From: PALSA-505 sp036267135
Lineage (GTDB): Bacteria > Actinomycetota > Actinomycetes > Streptosporangiales > Streptosporangiaceae
Assembly: GCA_036267135.1 (NCBI GenBank)
Contig: DATAWQ010000088.1
Location: 1-64,000 of the forward strand
Length of the DNA: 64,000 nucleotides
Direction of reading: 5' to 3'
A model generated the notes under the pieces. It worked only from the letters and a program-made list of their open reading frames with translations, was not told where the DNA came from and made no database searches. Numbering within the stretch: position 1 is the first letter of the stretch; every line of letters starts with the position of its first letter. The translations under genes were made by a program, and so were the position numbers. Positions 44,558-53,070 of the stretch are shown here, in pieces.

Positions 44558-45811
44558 TCAAGTCCCCGCGGTGGTCTGGTGACGGCGCAGCTCCCTGCGG
44601 GCCAGGGAGCGCTTGTGCACCTCGTCGGGGCCGTCGGCGAACCGCAGCGTCCGTGCGCTCGCCCACAACTGGGCCAGCGGGAAGTCCTGGCTGATCCCGG
44701 CCGCTCCGTGCGCCTGGATCGCCTTGTCGATCACCCATTCAGCCATGGCCGGGGTGCCGATCTTGATGGCCTGGATCTCGGTGTGCGCGCCCTTGTTGCC
44801 CACCGTGTCCATCAGCCAGGCGGTCTTGAGCACCAGCAGCCTGGCCTGCTCGATGCGCACCCGGGAGTCCGCGATCCAGCCCTGGATGACGCTCTGCTCG
44901 GCCAGCGGGCCGCCGAACGCGGTGCGGGTGGACACCCGGCGGCACATCAGCTCGACCGCTCGCTCGGCCGCGCCGATCAGCCGCATGCAGTGGTGGATCC
45001 GGCCGGGGCCGAGGCGGGCCTGGGCGATCGCGAACCCGTCGCCTTCGCCGGCGATCAGGTTGTCCGCGGGGACGGTGACGTCGCGGAACTCGATCTCCGC
45101 GTGGCCGCCGTGCGAGCCGTCGGTGTAGCCGAACACGTGCATGCCGCGCTTGACCGTGATGCCGGCGGTGGCCCGCGGGACCAGGATCATCGACTGCTGC
45201 TTATGCCGCGGCGCGTCGTCGTCGGTGCGGCCCATCACGATGAGGATCTCGCAGCCGGGGTTCATCGCGCCCGACGACCACCACTTGGTGCCGTTGATCA
45301 CGTAGTCGTCGCCGCGGCGCCTGATGCTGGTGGCGATGTTGGTGGCGTCGGACGAGGCGACGTCGGGTTCGGTCATGCAGAACGCCGACCTGATTTCGCC
45401 GTCGAGCAGCGGGGTGAGCCACCGGTCCCGCTGGGCCGCGGTGCCGAACTCGGCCAGCAGTTCCATGTTGCCGGTGTCGGGGGCGGCGCAGTTCAGCGCC
45501 TCGGGCGCGAGGGCCGGGCTGTGGCCGGTGATCTCGGCCAGCGGCGCGTACTGCAGGTTGGTCAGGCCGGCCACGCCGGCCAGGTTCTCGGTGTGCGCGT
45601 TGCGGGCCAGGAACAGGTTCCACAGGCCGCGGCGGCGCGCCTCCGCCTTGAGCTCGGCCATGACCGGGGGGCGCTCCCACTCGCGGCCGGTCTTCGCGGC
45701 CTCGGCCATCTGCTCGCTGAACACCGGCTCGGCCAGGTAGACGCGCTCGTCCATGAACGCCAGCAGGCGCTCCCTGAGTTCTTCCGTGCGGGCGTCGTAG
45801 GCGAAGTCCAT
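44558..45811 (-). CDS. acyl-CoA dehydrogenase, ACAD10/11-like
   Basis: A 417-aa acyl-CoA dehydrogenase. Features are 'CMTEPDVASSDATNIATSIR', 'VINGTKWWSSGAMNPGCEIL' and the C-terminal 'QDFPLAQLWASARTLRFADG' with 'PDEVHKRSLARRE', where Asp replaces the usual Glu base, as in ACAD10/11. These favour long or branched acyl-CoAs. GGAGGG seven bases before the ATG at 45811 sets the start. It is the first gene of the five-gene run. Confidence 0.92.
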   Translation of the reverse strand: MDFAYDARTEELRERLLAFMDERVYLAEPVFSEQMAEAAKTGREWERPPVMAELKAEARRRGLWNLFLARNAHTENLAGVAGLTNLQYAPLAEITGHSPALAPEALNCAAPDTGNMELLAEFGTAAQRDRWLTPLLDGEIRSAFCMTEPDVASSDATNIATSIRRRGDDYVINGTKWWSSGAMNPGCEILIVMGRTDDDAPRHKQQSMILVPRATAGITVKRGMHVFGYTDGSHGGHAEIEFRDVTVPADNLIAGEGDGFAIAQARLGPGRIHHCMRLIGAAERAVELMCRRVSTRTAFGGPLAEQSVIQGWIADSRVRIEQARLLVLKTAWLMDTVGNKGAHTEIQAIKIGTPAMAEWVIDKAIQAHGAAGISQDFPLAQLWASARTLRFADGPDEVHKRSLARRELRRHQTTAGT

Positions 45812-45918
45812 ACCGCACCCTCCGGCGTGGGTCATGCGCCGGCTTTGGCTGGAATCGCTCACGTCCGGCACCCCGTGAGTCCGGGACAAGACTCTACCTA
45901 CTACCGGGTATCTTCCCT

Positions 45919-45960
45919 AGTCCGGGAGGCTCACTCCAGAGTCCGGGAGGCTCACTCCAG
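45919..45960. repeat. 21-bp direct repeat, 2 copies
   Basis: Two identical 21-bp units, 45919-45939 and 45940-45960, containing TCCGGGAGGCTCACTCC. They lie about 110-150 nt upstream of the ACAD operon start and next to the 14-bp array. Confidence 0.9.
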
Positions 45961-45993
45961 GCGCCTCCCTCGGGGAGACCAGCCGCGGATGCC

Positions 45994-46163
45994 CAGCCGG
46001 GGAGCCTCAGCCCGGGAGCCTTCAGCCCGGGAGCCTTCAGCCCGGGAGCCTCAGCCCGGGAGCCTCTGCCCGGGAGCCTCTGCCCGGGAGCCTCAGCCCG
46101 GGAGCCTCAGCCCGGGAGCCTCAGCCGGGGAAGCTCAGCCGCGGAGCTTCAGTCGGGGAGGCG
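45994..46163. repeat. 14-bp tandem array, 12 copies
   Basis: Consensus CAGCCCGGGAGCCT; two copies are 15 bp and the outer ones are diverged. Each central unit holds the palindrome CCCGGG. It fills the 337-nt gap between the ACAD operon and the coiled-coil gene and runs into the latter's stop codon. It is not a CRISPR: no unique spacers. Confidence 0.92.
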
Positions 46164-47156
46164 GGTGAGGGCGTGGCGGGCTTTGCGCTGGGCCGCCTCG
46201 GCCTTGCGGGCGTCGGCGGCGGCCTGGCGCAGGCCGCCGCGGGCCTTGGCCAGGTCGCGTTCCAGCCGCCTGATCGTCTTCTCCTGCTCCTGCTGTTCCT
46301 GGGCGGCGTCCGCCACCGCCCGGTCGGCCTTGACCAGGGCCTCCTCGGCCTTGGCCCGCACCTTGGCCTGCCGCCGTTCCTGGGCCGCCTTGGCCTCCGC
46401 CGCCGCCTGCTCGGCCCGCTCGGCCGCTCTTTCCGCCCGGGCCGCCGCGGTCTCGGCCCTGGTCGCGGGGGCCAGATCCGGGCCGGTGGCGGCCCGGCCC
46501 AAGGGCGCGGCGGCCGGGGATGCGGGTGGTGGTGCCGTCGTCGTGTGGGGCGGGTCTGCGGTCGTGGCGGATGAGGAGGTGGGGGCGTCGGTCTTGGGTT
46601 TCTTGGGCTTGGGCTTGACCTTGGCGGCCCGGTGGCTGTCGGGCAACGGTGGGACGACGGTCAGGGTCGGCGCGTGGGCGGTGCCGAAGCCGGACCGGCG
46701 CTCCGCGCGGACCAGCGCGCCGCGCTGTATCTGCTCGGCCACCTCGGGGTCGGCCAGGGCGGCGGCGAAGGTGGCGGTGATCTCTTCGCGCAGGGCGGCG
46801 GACATGACGTGCTGGCCGGTAACCTCGAGCACCCGCTTGACCAGGGCCGCGATGAGCTGGCGGCGGGTCTGGGACAGCTCCCGCAGCCGTCGGCCGTCAC
46901 CGGAACGCTCGACGGCGCGTAGTTCGTCGCCGAGTTCGGTCAGCCGGGCGGTGGCGTCCGGGTCGGACCGGGCGAGCTGATTGATCATCCAGGCTGTTCT
47001 GGTGGGCTTGCGCAGCGCGGTGATCTGCTTGGCCGCCACGGCCTGCCCGGCCGAGCGGGCCTGCCCGGCTAGCTCAAGACGGCGGGGCATGAACTCTTCG
47101 GGGTCGGCCGAGTACAGCTCGACGACCGCCTCGGCCAGTAGGTCATCACCGGTCAC
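46149..47156 (-). CDS. hypothetical coiled-coil protein
   Basis: A 335-aa protein. The N-terminal helical domain ('DDLLAEAVVELYSADPEEFM', 'QITALRKPTRTAWMINQLAR') resembles uncharacterised actinobacterial proteins. A Pro/Thr/Lys linker follows, then a long Ala/Glu/Arg/Lys coiled coil (ERAAERAEQAAAEAKAAQER and on) to the end. The GTG at 47156 starts the ordered part. A longer in-frame start to 47318 antisense to the phosphotriesterase gene is unlikely. Function unknown. Confidence 0.75.
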   Translation of the reverse strand: MTGDDLLAEAVVELYSADPEEFMPRRLELAGQARSAGQAVAAKQITALRKPTRTAWMINQLARSDPDATARLTELGDELRAVERSGDGRRLRELSQTRRQLIAALVKRVLEVTGQHVMSAALREEITATFAAALADPEVAEQIQRGALVRAERRSGFGTAHAPTLTVVPPLPDSHRAAKVKPKPKKPKTDAPTSSSATTADPPHTTTAPPPASPAAAPLGRAATGPDLAPATRAETAAARAERAAERAEQAAAEAKAAQERRQAKVRAKAEEALVKADRAVADAAQEQQEQEKTIRRLERDLAKARGGLRQAAADARKAEAAQRKARHALTRLPD

Positions 47157-47221
47157 CCCGCCATCTTCTCCCAGATGATGGGGCCTGTGGGTCAGCCGGG
47201 CCCTGTGGCAGGCTGGCCCCC

Positions 47222-48241
47222 GTGTCCCAGACAGCAGAGCCTCAAGGAACAGCGCCCCAAGGAACAGCGCCCCAAGGAACAGTGGAGACCGTGCGGGGAG
47301 CGGTGCCTCTGGATGCACTCGGCCGGGTATTCGTGCACGAGCACGTGTTCGTGCTGAACGAGGAGATCCGGCAGAACTACGAGGCCGACTGGGACGAGGA
47401 CGAACAGGTCGCCGGGGCCGTGGCCAAGCTGACCGTCCTGGCCGGGCGCGGCGTCGCCACCATCGCCGACCCGACCGTGGTGGGGATAGGGCGCTACATC
47501 CCCCGGATCCAGCGGGTCGCCGACCAGACCAGCATCAACATCATCGTGGCCACCGGGCTGTACACCTACAACGACATCCCGCATTACTTCCGTTACCGCA
47601 CGCCGGGCGGCGAGGGCGAGGGCCGCGACCCGATGACGGACCTGTTCGTGGCCGACCTCACCGAGGGCATCGCCGGCACCGGCGTCAGGGCGGCCTTCCT
47701 CAAGTGCTGCATCGAGGAGGAGGGTCTCACCCCGGGAGTGGAGCGGGTGATGCGCGCGGTGGCGCGGGCGCACGTGCTCACCGGGGCCCCGGTGATGGTG
47801 CACACCCACCCGGCCAGCCGGTCTGGTCTGGTGGCGCTGCGGGTGCTCGGCGAGGAGGGCGTGGATCTGTCCCGGGTGCAGCTCGCGCACTGCGGCGACA
47901 CCGGCGACCTCGGCTACCTGACCGAACTGGCCGACGCGGGCTGCCTGCTCGGCATGGACCGGTTCGGCCTGGACATCCTGTTCCCGTTCGAGCAGCGGGT
48001 GGCCACGGTCGCGGCGCTGGCCGAGCGCGGCTACGCCGGCCACATCGTGCTGTCGCACGACGCGTCCTGCCATATCGACTGGTTCCCGGCCGGGCTGGCG
48101 GCCATGATGGCGCCGAACTGGCACTTCACCCACCTGCTCGACGATGTGCTGCCTGCGCTGCGGGAACAGGGCGTCACTGGTGAGCAGATCGACACGATGC
48201 TGGTGACCAACCCGCGGCGGTTCTTCACGCCTCGGTCCTGA
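47222..48241 (+). CDS. phosphotriesterase-family metal hydrolase
   Basis: A 339-aa TIM-barrel amidohydrolase. The two-metal site is complete: His39 and His41 (HEHVFV), carbamylatable Lys161 (FLKCCIEEEG), His194/196 in VHTH, His223 (LAHCGD) and Asp280 (LSHDASC). This is the order seen in phosphotriesterase. It may be a lactonase or ester hydrolase. Three QGTAP pentapeptides from a 15-bp repeat (47243-47287) sit before the fold. It is divergent from the coiled-coil gene, with a 65-nt gap. Confidence 0.92.
   Translation: MSQTAEPQGTAPQGTAPQGTVETVRGAVPLDALGRVFVHEHVFVLNEEIRQNYEADWDEDEQVAGAVAKLTVLAGRGVATIADPTVVGIGRYIPRIQRVADQTSINIIVATGLYTYNDIPHYFRYRTPGGEGEGRDPMTDLFVADLTEGIAGTGVRAAFLKCCIEEEGLTPGVERVMRAVARAHVLTGAPVMVHTHPASRSGLVALRVLGEEGVDLSRVQLAHCGDTGDLGYLTELADAGCLLGMDRFGLDILFPFEQRVATVAALAERGYAGHIVLSHDASCHIDWFPAGLAAMMAPNWHFTHLLDDVLPALREQGVTGEQIDTMLVTNPRRFFTPRS
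47243..47287. repeat. 15-bp tandem repeat, 3 copies
   Basis: CAAGGAACAGCGCCC twice and a third, partly diverged copy, encoding QGTAP at the N-terminus of the phosphotriesterase-like protein. Confidence 0.88.
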
Positions 48242-48290
48242 ACCGCACGGCGAAAGCGCACGCGCCAAGCCGCGCTACGAATTCAGCTTG

Positions 48291-49886
48291 TTAGGACCTC
48301 TTCGGCAAGGCGATGCCGCCGTCCATATCGGCCAAGCGACGGTACTCAGCACCAAGGTACGCGATCTTCTGGTCGAACTCCGCATCTCGCCTCGCGCGGT
48401 CGAAACGAGATGCCTTATCGATCCGTTCGAGTTCAGCGCTCACTCGGCTCTCGATCTTGTTGAGCTCGATTTCGTCCCGGCTGGTCGCCTGTCGCTCAGT
48501 CACTCTCATCGCCACTGCGGCCATTCGCTTAGCCCCCCTGAGCCGGAACTCCAGGATGCTGTCATAGCGTGTCATCCCGCTCATCATCTTCGACAGAACC
48601 GGGAGGCAGTCTACAGCGATGATGAAGAGACCCAGCAGGACAGTCGCGACCGCGATGACGAAGTGCTCGGCAGCCAGCTCGCCGAGGGCGTCTATACGGT
48701 TGAGCAGGCCGATGCGCCCTTCTTGCTGCTTTCTGGCTGCGACAAGTCCCGCGATGGCACTGGAGATATTCGTAGCGTACTTCTGAGTTTGCTGTTTCGC
48801 AGTAATGGTCTGCCCAGCGATTTTCTTGTCCAGACTGGTCACTTCGGACTGGAGCTGCGCGACATCACTTGTCCTTGTAAAGCTGTCAGCCTTTTGCCGG
48901 TCCCGGGCGCAGTTCGGGCCAACGCCGACCACGCCCGACAGCCCTGTTCCCTTTACGCCATTACATTCGTCGCGCGCGACTGTATTGAGCCCAGCGATCT
49001 TGTTATTGTCCGTGTCAATGACGCCGCTCAGTTGCTTGCGCTGCGACTGCTCCGACGCAATCGCCTCGTCCGTCCCGATGGCGGGATCGCTGACCGGCAC
49101 GTGGAACTCGGTGCAGCGGGAGGACTGGGCGGCGGCCCGCTGCTGGGCCGACTCGCCAGGCAGCGGGTTGCATTGCTTCAACTCGCTCTCATACGCCAGC
49201 GCTGCATTGCTCTGGTCGTGCTGGGCCTGTGACACGACCTCCGAGCCGAACACAGTGAGCACCAGCGGCGTGGCGATAATCATCCCGAACAACAATGCGA
49301 GCAGTATGCGAGGTGCGAAGATGCGCCAGCGCCCGCTGCGGACACCGTGCGTGCTGGCGATCAGCCACCGGTCAATCCCGCAAATGAAGGCGCCCCAGAA
49401 GAGCGCTATAAGGATTAGCGCTGGCCACGCCGGCCCGAAAATCTGGTCGAGCGCATCGAGCATGGACAGCGCCGCCATCGCCGCCGTCCCAAGAACGATC
49501 GCCCCAAGGCAGGTGTATCGGGCGCGCTCCTCCCATACTCGGTCGAGCAGGCCCTCGTCGACCCCGATAAGGCCGCGGAGCCACCTGCCCGGCCCGCGCG
49601 AAGGCGAAGCGGCTTCAGGGAAACCCTCCGTGGCCCAGGCGGGGGAATCGGGCTCTGGGGAGAGGACATCCTCGGCAGGGCTGTCATGAGGCGCTTCGCC
49701 GCTGTCACTGTTATGCGTGTCGTCTGAGCGGCTGCTATCCGCCAGGTTGTCCACCGGCAGTGGAGCAACGTCTTCCTGATAGCCGGGCCCGTTGCCACGA
49801 GAGTTCTCAACGCCCAAGATCTTCCTCCCGCACTTCCAGTTTCGGCCGGGTAACCAGAGCTCTTTCCCGTTCCGTCTGCTGTGCAC
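48291..49886 (-). CDS. DUF4407-family membrane protein
   Basis: A 531-aa protein. An acidic N-terminal tail is followed by paired membrane helices (ARYTCLGAIVLGTAAMAALS, WPALILIALFWGAFICGIDR), a third (LLALLFGMIIATPLVLTVFG), and a long extracytoplasmic coiled region with four Cys. A fourth helix (FVIAVATVLLGLFIIAVDCL) and a charged cytoplasmic tail complete it. DUF4407 proteins have no known function. Codon and base use are less GC-rich than the neighbours, hinting at later acquisition. The GTG start at 49886 is uncertain. Confidence 0.85.
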   Translation of the reverse strand: MHSRRNGKELWLPGRNWKCGRKILGVENSRGNGPGYQEDVAPLPVDNLADSSRSDDTHNSDSGEAPHDSPAEDVLSPEPDSPAWATEGFPEAASPSRGPGRWLRGLIGVDEGLLDRVWEERARYTCLGAIVLGTAAMAALSMLDALDQIFGPAWPALILIALFWGAFICGIDRWLIASTHGVRSGRWRIFAPRILLALLFGMIIATPLVLTVFGSEVVSQAQHDQSNAALAYESELKQCNPLPGESAQQRAAAQSSRCTEFHVPVSDPAIGTDEAIASEQSQRKQLSGVIDTDNNKIAGLNTVARDECNGVKGTGLSGVVGVGPNCARDRQKADSFTRTSDVAQLQSEVTSLDKKIAGQTITAKQQTQKYATNISSAIAGLVAARKQQEGRIGLLNRIDALGELAAEHFVIAVATVLLGLFIIAVDCLPVLSKMMSGMTRYDSILEFRLRGAKRMAAVAMRVTERQATSRDEIELNKIESRVSAELERIDKASRFDRARRDAEFDQKIAYLGAEYRRLADMDGGIALPKRS

Positions 49887-49990
49887 TGGCCGAACCGTGC
49901 TCCAACTGCCTTGCCACGCTCTTGAATTCGCTTATGCGATATTCGCCGTTCTGCGTGTTGCGTCAGTAAAAACCTAGTGATGACGTTATG

Positions 49991-50037
49991 TCGAAGTACA
50001 TCTAGGCGCAAGACATCGAAGTACTTCTAGGCGCAAG
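49991..50037. repeat. 22-bp direct repeat upstream of the DUF4407 gene
   Basis: 49991-50012 and 50016-50037 match at all but one position (TCGAAGTAC, then A or T, then TCTAGGCGCAAG), separated by 3 nt. The second copy holds the palindrome GAAGTACTTC. They lie 105-150 nt before the DUF4407 start, in the gap 49887-50155 that is otherwise empty, and may be tandem operators. Confidence 0.8.
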
Positions 50038-50155
50038 GACCAGAAAACTGGAAATCTCAGTGGAGAGCGCAAATACTTGCCGACGTAGCCAAACAAGGGG
50101 CCGGGGCCACCGTGGTGGCCCCGGCCTGGTGCTGGTGCTGGTTCGGGTAGCTGGC

Positions 50156-51169
50156 TCAGCCGGCCACGTCTACCATCCAGTCGCTGTTGAGCTGGACGGT
50201 GTTGAACTTGATGTCCGGGCACTTGTACGCGGCCGGGTTGGGGTGGAGCTTCGGGTTCCACGACGAGTCGCTGGAACTGGCCGGGGTCCAGCTCCCGTCG
50301 TGCATGATCGAGATGTTGCTGCTCTCGATCTGGGTGCCAGCGTTCTCCAGGTCGCCGCACACGTAGGTGCTGCCGGTGGACGGGTTGGTGCTGGAGTAGA
50401 ACTCGAACATGTCCCAGCCGAAGGTCAGCCCGCTCTTGTCGGTGCCCGCCTGGCTGTACAGCCGGTCCCAGTGCCCGGTCACGTAGTTGAACAGGTAAGC
50501 GGTCCAGGTGTTGTTCTTCGCGTTCGTCTGCACGTCCTCGGTGGTGTAGGCGGTGCGGCCGTTGGCGATCGTGGTGTAGTCCTTCATGAACGCCGCGTCG
50601 ACCGGGACCACCGCCACCGGGCGGATGTGCTCGCACCAGTCCCAGGCCCAGATCTGGGGCGTGCGCGTGGTGTGCACGGTGACGACCTCGATGCAGGAGT
50701 TGTTGGCCGGCGTCATCGTGGGCGCGTAAAGGATGTCGGACGGGTCGGTCAGCCGCAGCGTCTGGGAGATGCTTTGCGTCGCCGTCACGCCGGGTCCCGA
50801 GTTGGTGTCGGGGAAGCTGCCCCACCAGTAGTGCAGCTTGTGAGCGGCGACGGGGTGGGTGACCCCCTGGGGCTCGGTCTTGGTCTTGGCCGCATGGACG
50901 TCGGCGACCATCTGCCGGTGCAACTTGAGGAAATGGCTGGCCGCGGCGCCGGCCGCGTGGGTCGCCGCGGCGCCGTACAGCGCTCCCGCGACCGTGCGGC
51001 CGCTCACCGTGGCACTGCTGAACGGTGCGGCGGACCGGGAAGCCGCCGCCGTGGGGCCGGAGGTTCCGGCGTAAGCGGGCACCGAGAGCGCAGCCGTCAC
51101 CGCGGCGGCGGTGAGCACGCCGGCGACGAACAGCGGCCGCCGTCGGTGGGTAAGTCTGTCGAACCGCAT
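50156..51169 (-). CDS. secreted protein of unknown function
   Basis: A 337-aa exported protein. It has a basic start, MRFDRLTHRRRPLFV, and a signal peptide ending near 'SVPAYAG'. An Ala-rich stretch is followed by a Trp/Tyr/Asn-rich beta-looking domain ('LHYWWGSFPDTNSG', 'IWAWDWCEHIRPVAVVP', 'FGWDMFEFYSSTN') with four Cys. It could bind or modify an extracellular polymer; I cannot assign a family. AAGGGA before the ATG at 51169 supports the start. Confidence 0.75.
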   Translation of the reverse strand: MRFDRLTHRRRPLFVAGVLTAAAVTAALSVPAYAGTSGPTAAASRSAAPFSSATVSGRTVAGALYGAAATHAAGAAASHFLKLHRQMVADVHAAKTKTEPQGVTHPVAAHKLHYWWGSFPDTNSGPGVTATQSISQTLRLTDPSDILYAPTMTPANNSCIEVVTVHTTRTPQIWAWDWCEHIRPVAVVPVDAAFMKDYTTIANGRTAYTTEDVQTNAKNNTWTAYLFNYVTGHWDRLYSQAGTDKSGLTFGWDMFEFYSSTNPSTGSTYVCGDLENAGTQIESSNISIMHDGSWTPASSSDSSWNPKLHPNPAAYKCPDIKFNTVQLNSDWMVDVAG

Positions 51170-51300
51170 GCGGGTCCCTTCCGTGAATGACTGCCTGGCC
51201 TGGGGGCGTCGTTGCCGCCCGGCCATTGGCCGACCGTAACACCGCAAAGGGGACAATGTCGTTACCCGTCAACCGGCGCGGCGAGTGCCCCCGGGCAGGC

Positions 51301-52179
51301 TTACCTGAGCAGCAGGTGACCGATCCGGCGGGTGGCGACGGCCAGGCCGGCCAGGCCCATCAGCGCCAGGTAGAGGGCGTGCAGCAGCATGCCGGGGCCG
51401 ACGGCGCCCAGGGTCAGGCCGCGCAGCAGGGTCACACCCTGGTAGAGCGGGGTGCATTCCACCACGACCCGCAGCGCGGGCGGGTACACGGTCAGCGGGT
51501 AGAAGGAGGCGGAGAACAAGAACATGGGCAGCGTGGCCAGCATGACGAACTCGAAGTGCTGCCAGCTCCGCATGTAGGTGGTGCCCGCCATCCCGGTCGC
51601 GGCGAACGCGAACCCGATGAGCAGCGCGACCGGCACCGTGAGCACGGCCCACGGCGAGTGCACCAGGCCCATGGCCAGCATGACCACCATGAACGCGCAG
51701 GCGTACATGCCGCCGCGGATCAGCGCCCAGCTGATCTCCCCCAGCGCCACGTCGCCCGGGCGCATCGGCGTGGCCAGCGCGGCGTCGTACAGTTTGGCGT
51801 ACTTGAGCCGGAAGAACACGTTGAAGGTGGAGTCGTAGATGGCGCCGTTCATCGACGAACTGGCCAGCAGGGCCGGCGCCACGTACGCGGTGTAGAGCAC
51901 CGGGCCCCGCGGACCGGTCACCTGGCCGACCAGGTGGCCCAGGCCGACGCCTATCGACAGCAGGTAGAACAGCGGCTCGAGCAGGCCCGAGGCGAACATC
52001 AGCCAGGCGTGCCGGTACACCCGCGCGTGCCGCTCGACCAGGTGCGCGCTGCCGCGCGACCAGAGGGCGGGCACCGGCAGCATCCGCAGCGTCCCAGCCG
52101 CCTCGCGCACCGTGGGCGCGGTCACCGCGGGCGCCTGGCGATGAGGGTGGGCCCGAAGGCGGGAGCACGGCCAGCGCAT
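51301..52179 (-). CDS. ABC-2 type exporter permease (second subunit)
   Basis: A 292-aa six-helix ABC-2 permease of the DrrB/NodJ kind: 'MFASGLLEPLFYLLSIGVGL', 'YAKLYDAALATPMRPGDVAL' and a final 'LLHALYLALMGLAGLAVATR'. Its ATG directly follows the stop of the preceding permease (TAAATG), so it is translationally coupled. With the neighbouring permease and ATPase it forms a drug or lipid-type exporter. Confidence 0.92.
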   Translation of the reverse strand: MRWPCSRLRAHPHRQAPAVTAPTVREAAGTLRMLPVPALWSRGSAHLVERHARVYRHAWLMFASGLLEPLFYLLSIGVGLGHLVGQVTGPRGPVLYTAYVAPALLASSSMNGAIYDSTFNVFFRLKYAKLYDAALATPMRPGDVALGEISWALIRGGMYACAFMVVMLAMGLVHSPWAVLTVPVALLIGFAFAATGMAGTTYMRSWQHFEFVMLATLPMFLFSASFYPLTVYPPALRVVVECTPLYQGVTLLRGLTLGAVGPGMLLHALYLALMGLAGLAVATRRIGHLLLR

Positions 52180-53070
52180 TTAGGCATACAGCCGCCTCCG
52201 GTAGGTGTACTGCCCGACGGCGAGACCGGCCACGGCGAGCGCGGCCAGGTAGCCGACGTGGACGAACGCGTCGCCCATGGTCAGCGTGCCCAGGCCGATC
52301 CCGCGGCAGAGCGCCACCCCGTGCCACAGCGGCGTCGCGTAGGCCACCGGGCGCAGCCAGGCGGGGAGCTGGGTGACCGGGAAGAACGTGCCGGAGAACA
52401 GGAACAGCGGGATCAGCACGAACCGGTACACCACGGAGAAGTAGATGTCCTTGTTCTGGCTGATGGCCCACGCCTCGATCGGGGTGGCGAAGGCCAGCCC
52501 GGTCAGCATCGCGGCGGGGACGGCCAGCAGCTCACCCGGCGAGTGCACGGTGCCGAACGCCGCCATCACCGCGAAGAACAGCGTGCAGTTCATCAGCAGC
52601 CGCATGACGACGAAGATCTGGTGGCCGTTCATGATGTCGCCGGGGCGCAGCGGTGAGGCCGACGCCGCCTGGTAGGTGCGGTTCCACTTCACCGAGCCGA
52701 GAATCGGGTAGGTGCACTCGCCGATCCCCGTCTGCATGGCCTGCGCGGCGAGCAGCCCGGGGGCGAGGAAGGCCAGGTAGCTGACCCCACCCAGGTTCGC
52801 GGTGCCGTGCTTGTCCACCAGCGTGCCGAGGCCGAGCCCCATCGCGCCCAGGTAGAGGGTCGGGTTGAGCACGCTGGAGTAGATAGATCCGCGCCAGGTC
52901 CGGCGGTAGTCGGTCAGCCAGAACCTGAACTGGCGGAAGGCCAGCGCGATGGCTAGCCGGATCGACACTGGCCGGGTCAGTGCTGGCCGGGTCAGTGCTG
53001 GCCGGGGTGGGGCTGGCGGGAGTGGGGCTGGCTGGGGCGGGGCTGGCGGGGTGGCCGGTGGCGCGGCCAT
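52180..53070 (-). CDS. ABC-2 type exporter permease (first subunit)
   Basis: A 296-aa permease similar in plan to its neighbour ('SIYSSVLNPTLYLGAMGLGL', 'YQAASASPLRPGDIMNGHQI'). The first 34 residues are a Pro/Ala repeat encoded by 15-bp DNA units and probably a flexible cytoplasmic tail. Its ATG shares a base with the ATPase stop (TGATG). Two diverged permeases with one ATPase suggest a heterodimeric pore. Confidence 0.92.
   Translation of the reverse strand: MAAPPATPPAPPQPAPLPPAPPRPALTRPALTRPVSIRLAIALAFRQFRFWLTDYRRTWRGSIYSSVLNPTLYLGAMGLGLGTLVDKHGTANLGGVSYLAFLAPGLLAAQAMQTGIGECTYPILGSVKWNRTYQAASASPLRPGDIMNGHQIFVVMRLLMNCTLFFAVMAAFGTVHSPGELLAVPAAMLTGLAFATPIEAWAISQNKDIYFSVVYRFVLIPLFLFSGTFFPVTQLPAWLRPVAYATPLWHGVALCRGIGLGTLTMGDAFVHVGYLAALAVAGLAVGQYTYRRRLYA
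52968..53057. repeat. 15-bp tandem repeat, about 6 copies
   Basis: Starts with two copies of CTGGCCGGGTCAGTG and drifts to CTGGCGGGAGTGGGG-type units. On the minus strand it encodes the Pro/Ala-rich N-terminus (PAPLP, PALTR) of the ABC permease. Confidence 0.85.

Noticed and set aside
45994..46163. CRISPR array
   Set aside because: Units are 14-15 bp and head-to-tail with no unique spacers; no cas genes are nearby.
44579..46168. 529-codon open frame antisense to the first acyl-CoA dehydrogenase gene
   Set aside because: Its tail is only the translated 14-bp array (REPSA-type repeats), and the rest is antisense to a conserved enzyme.
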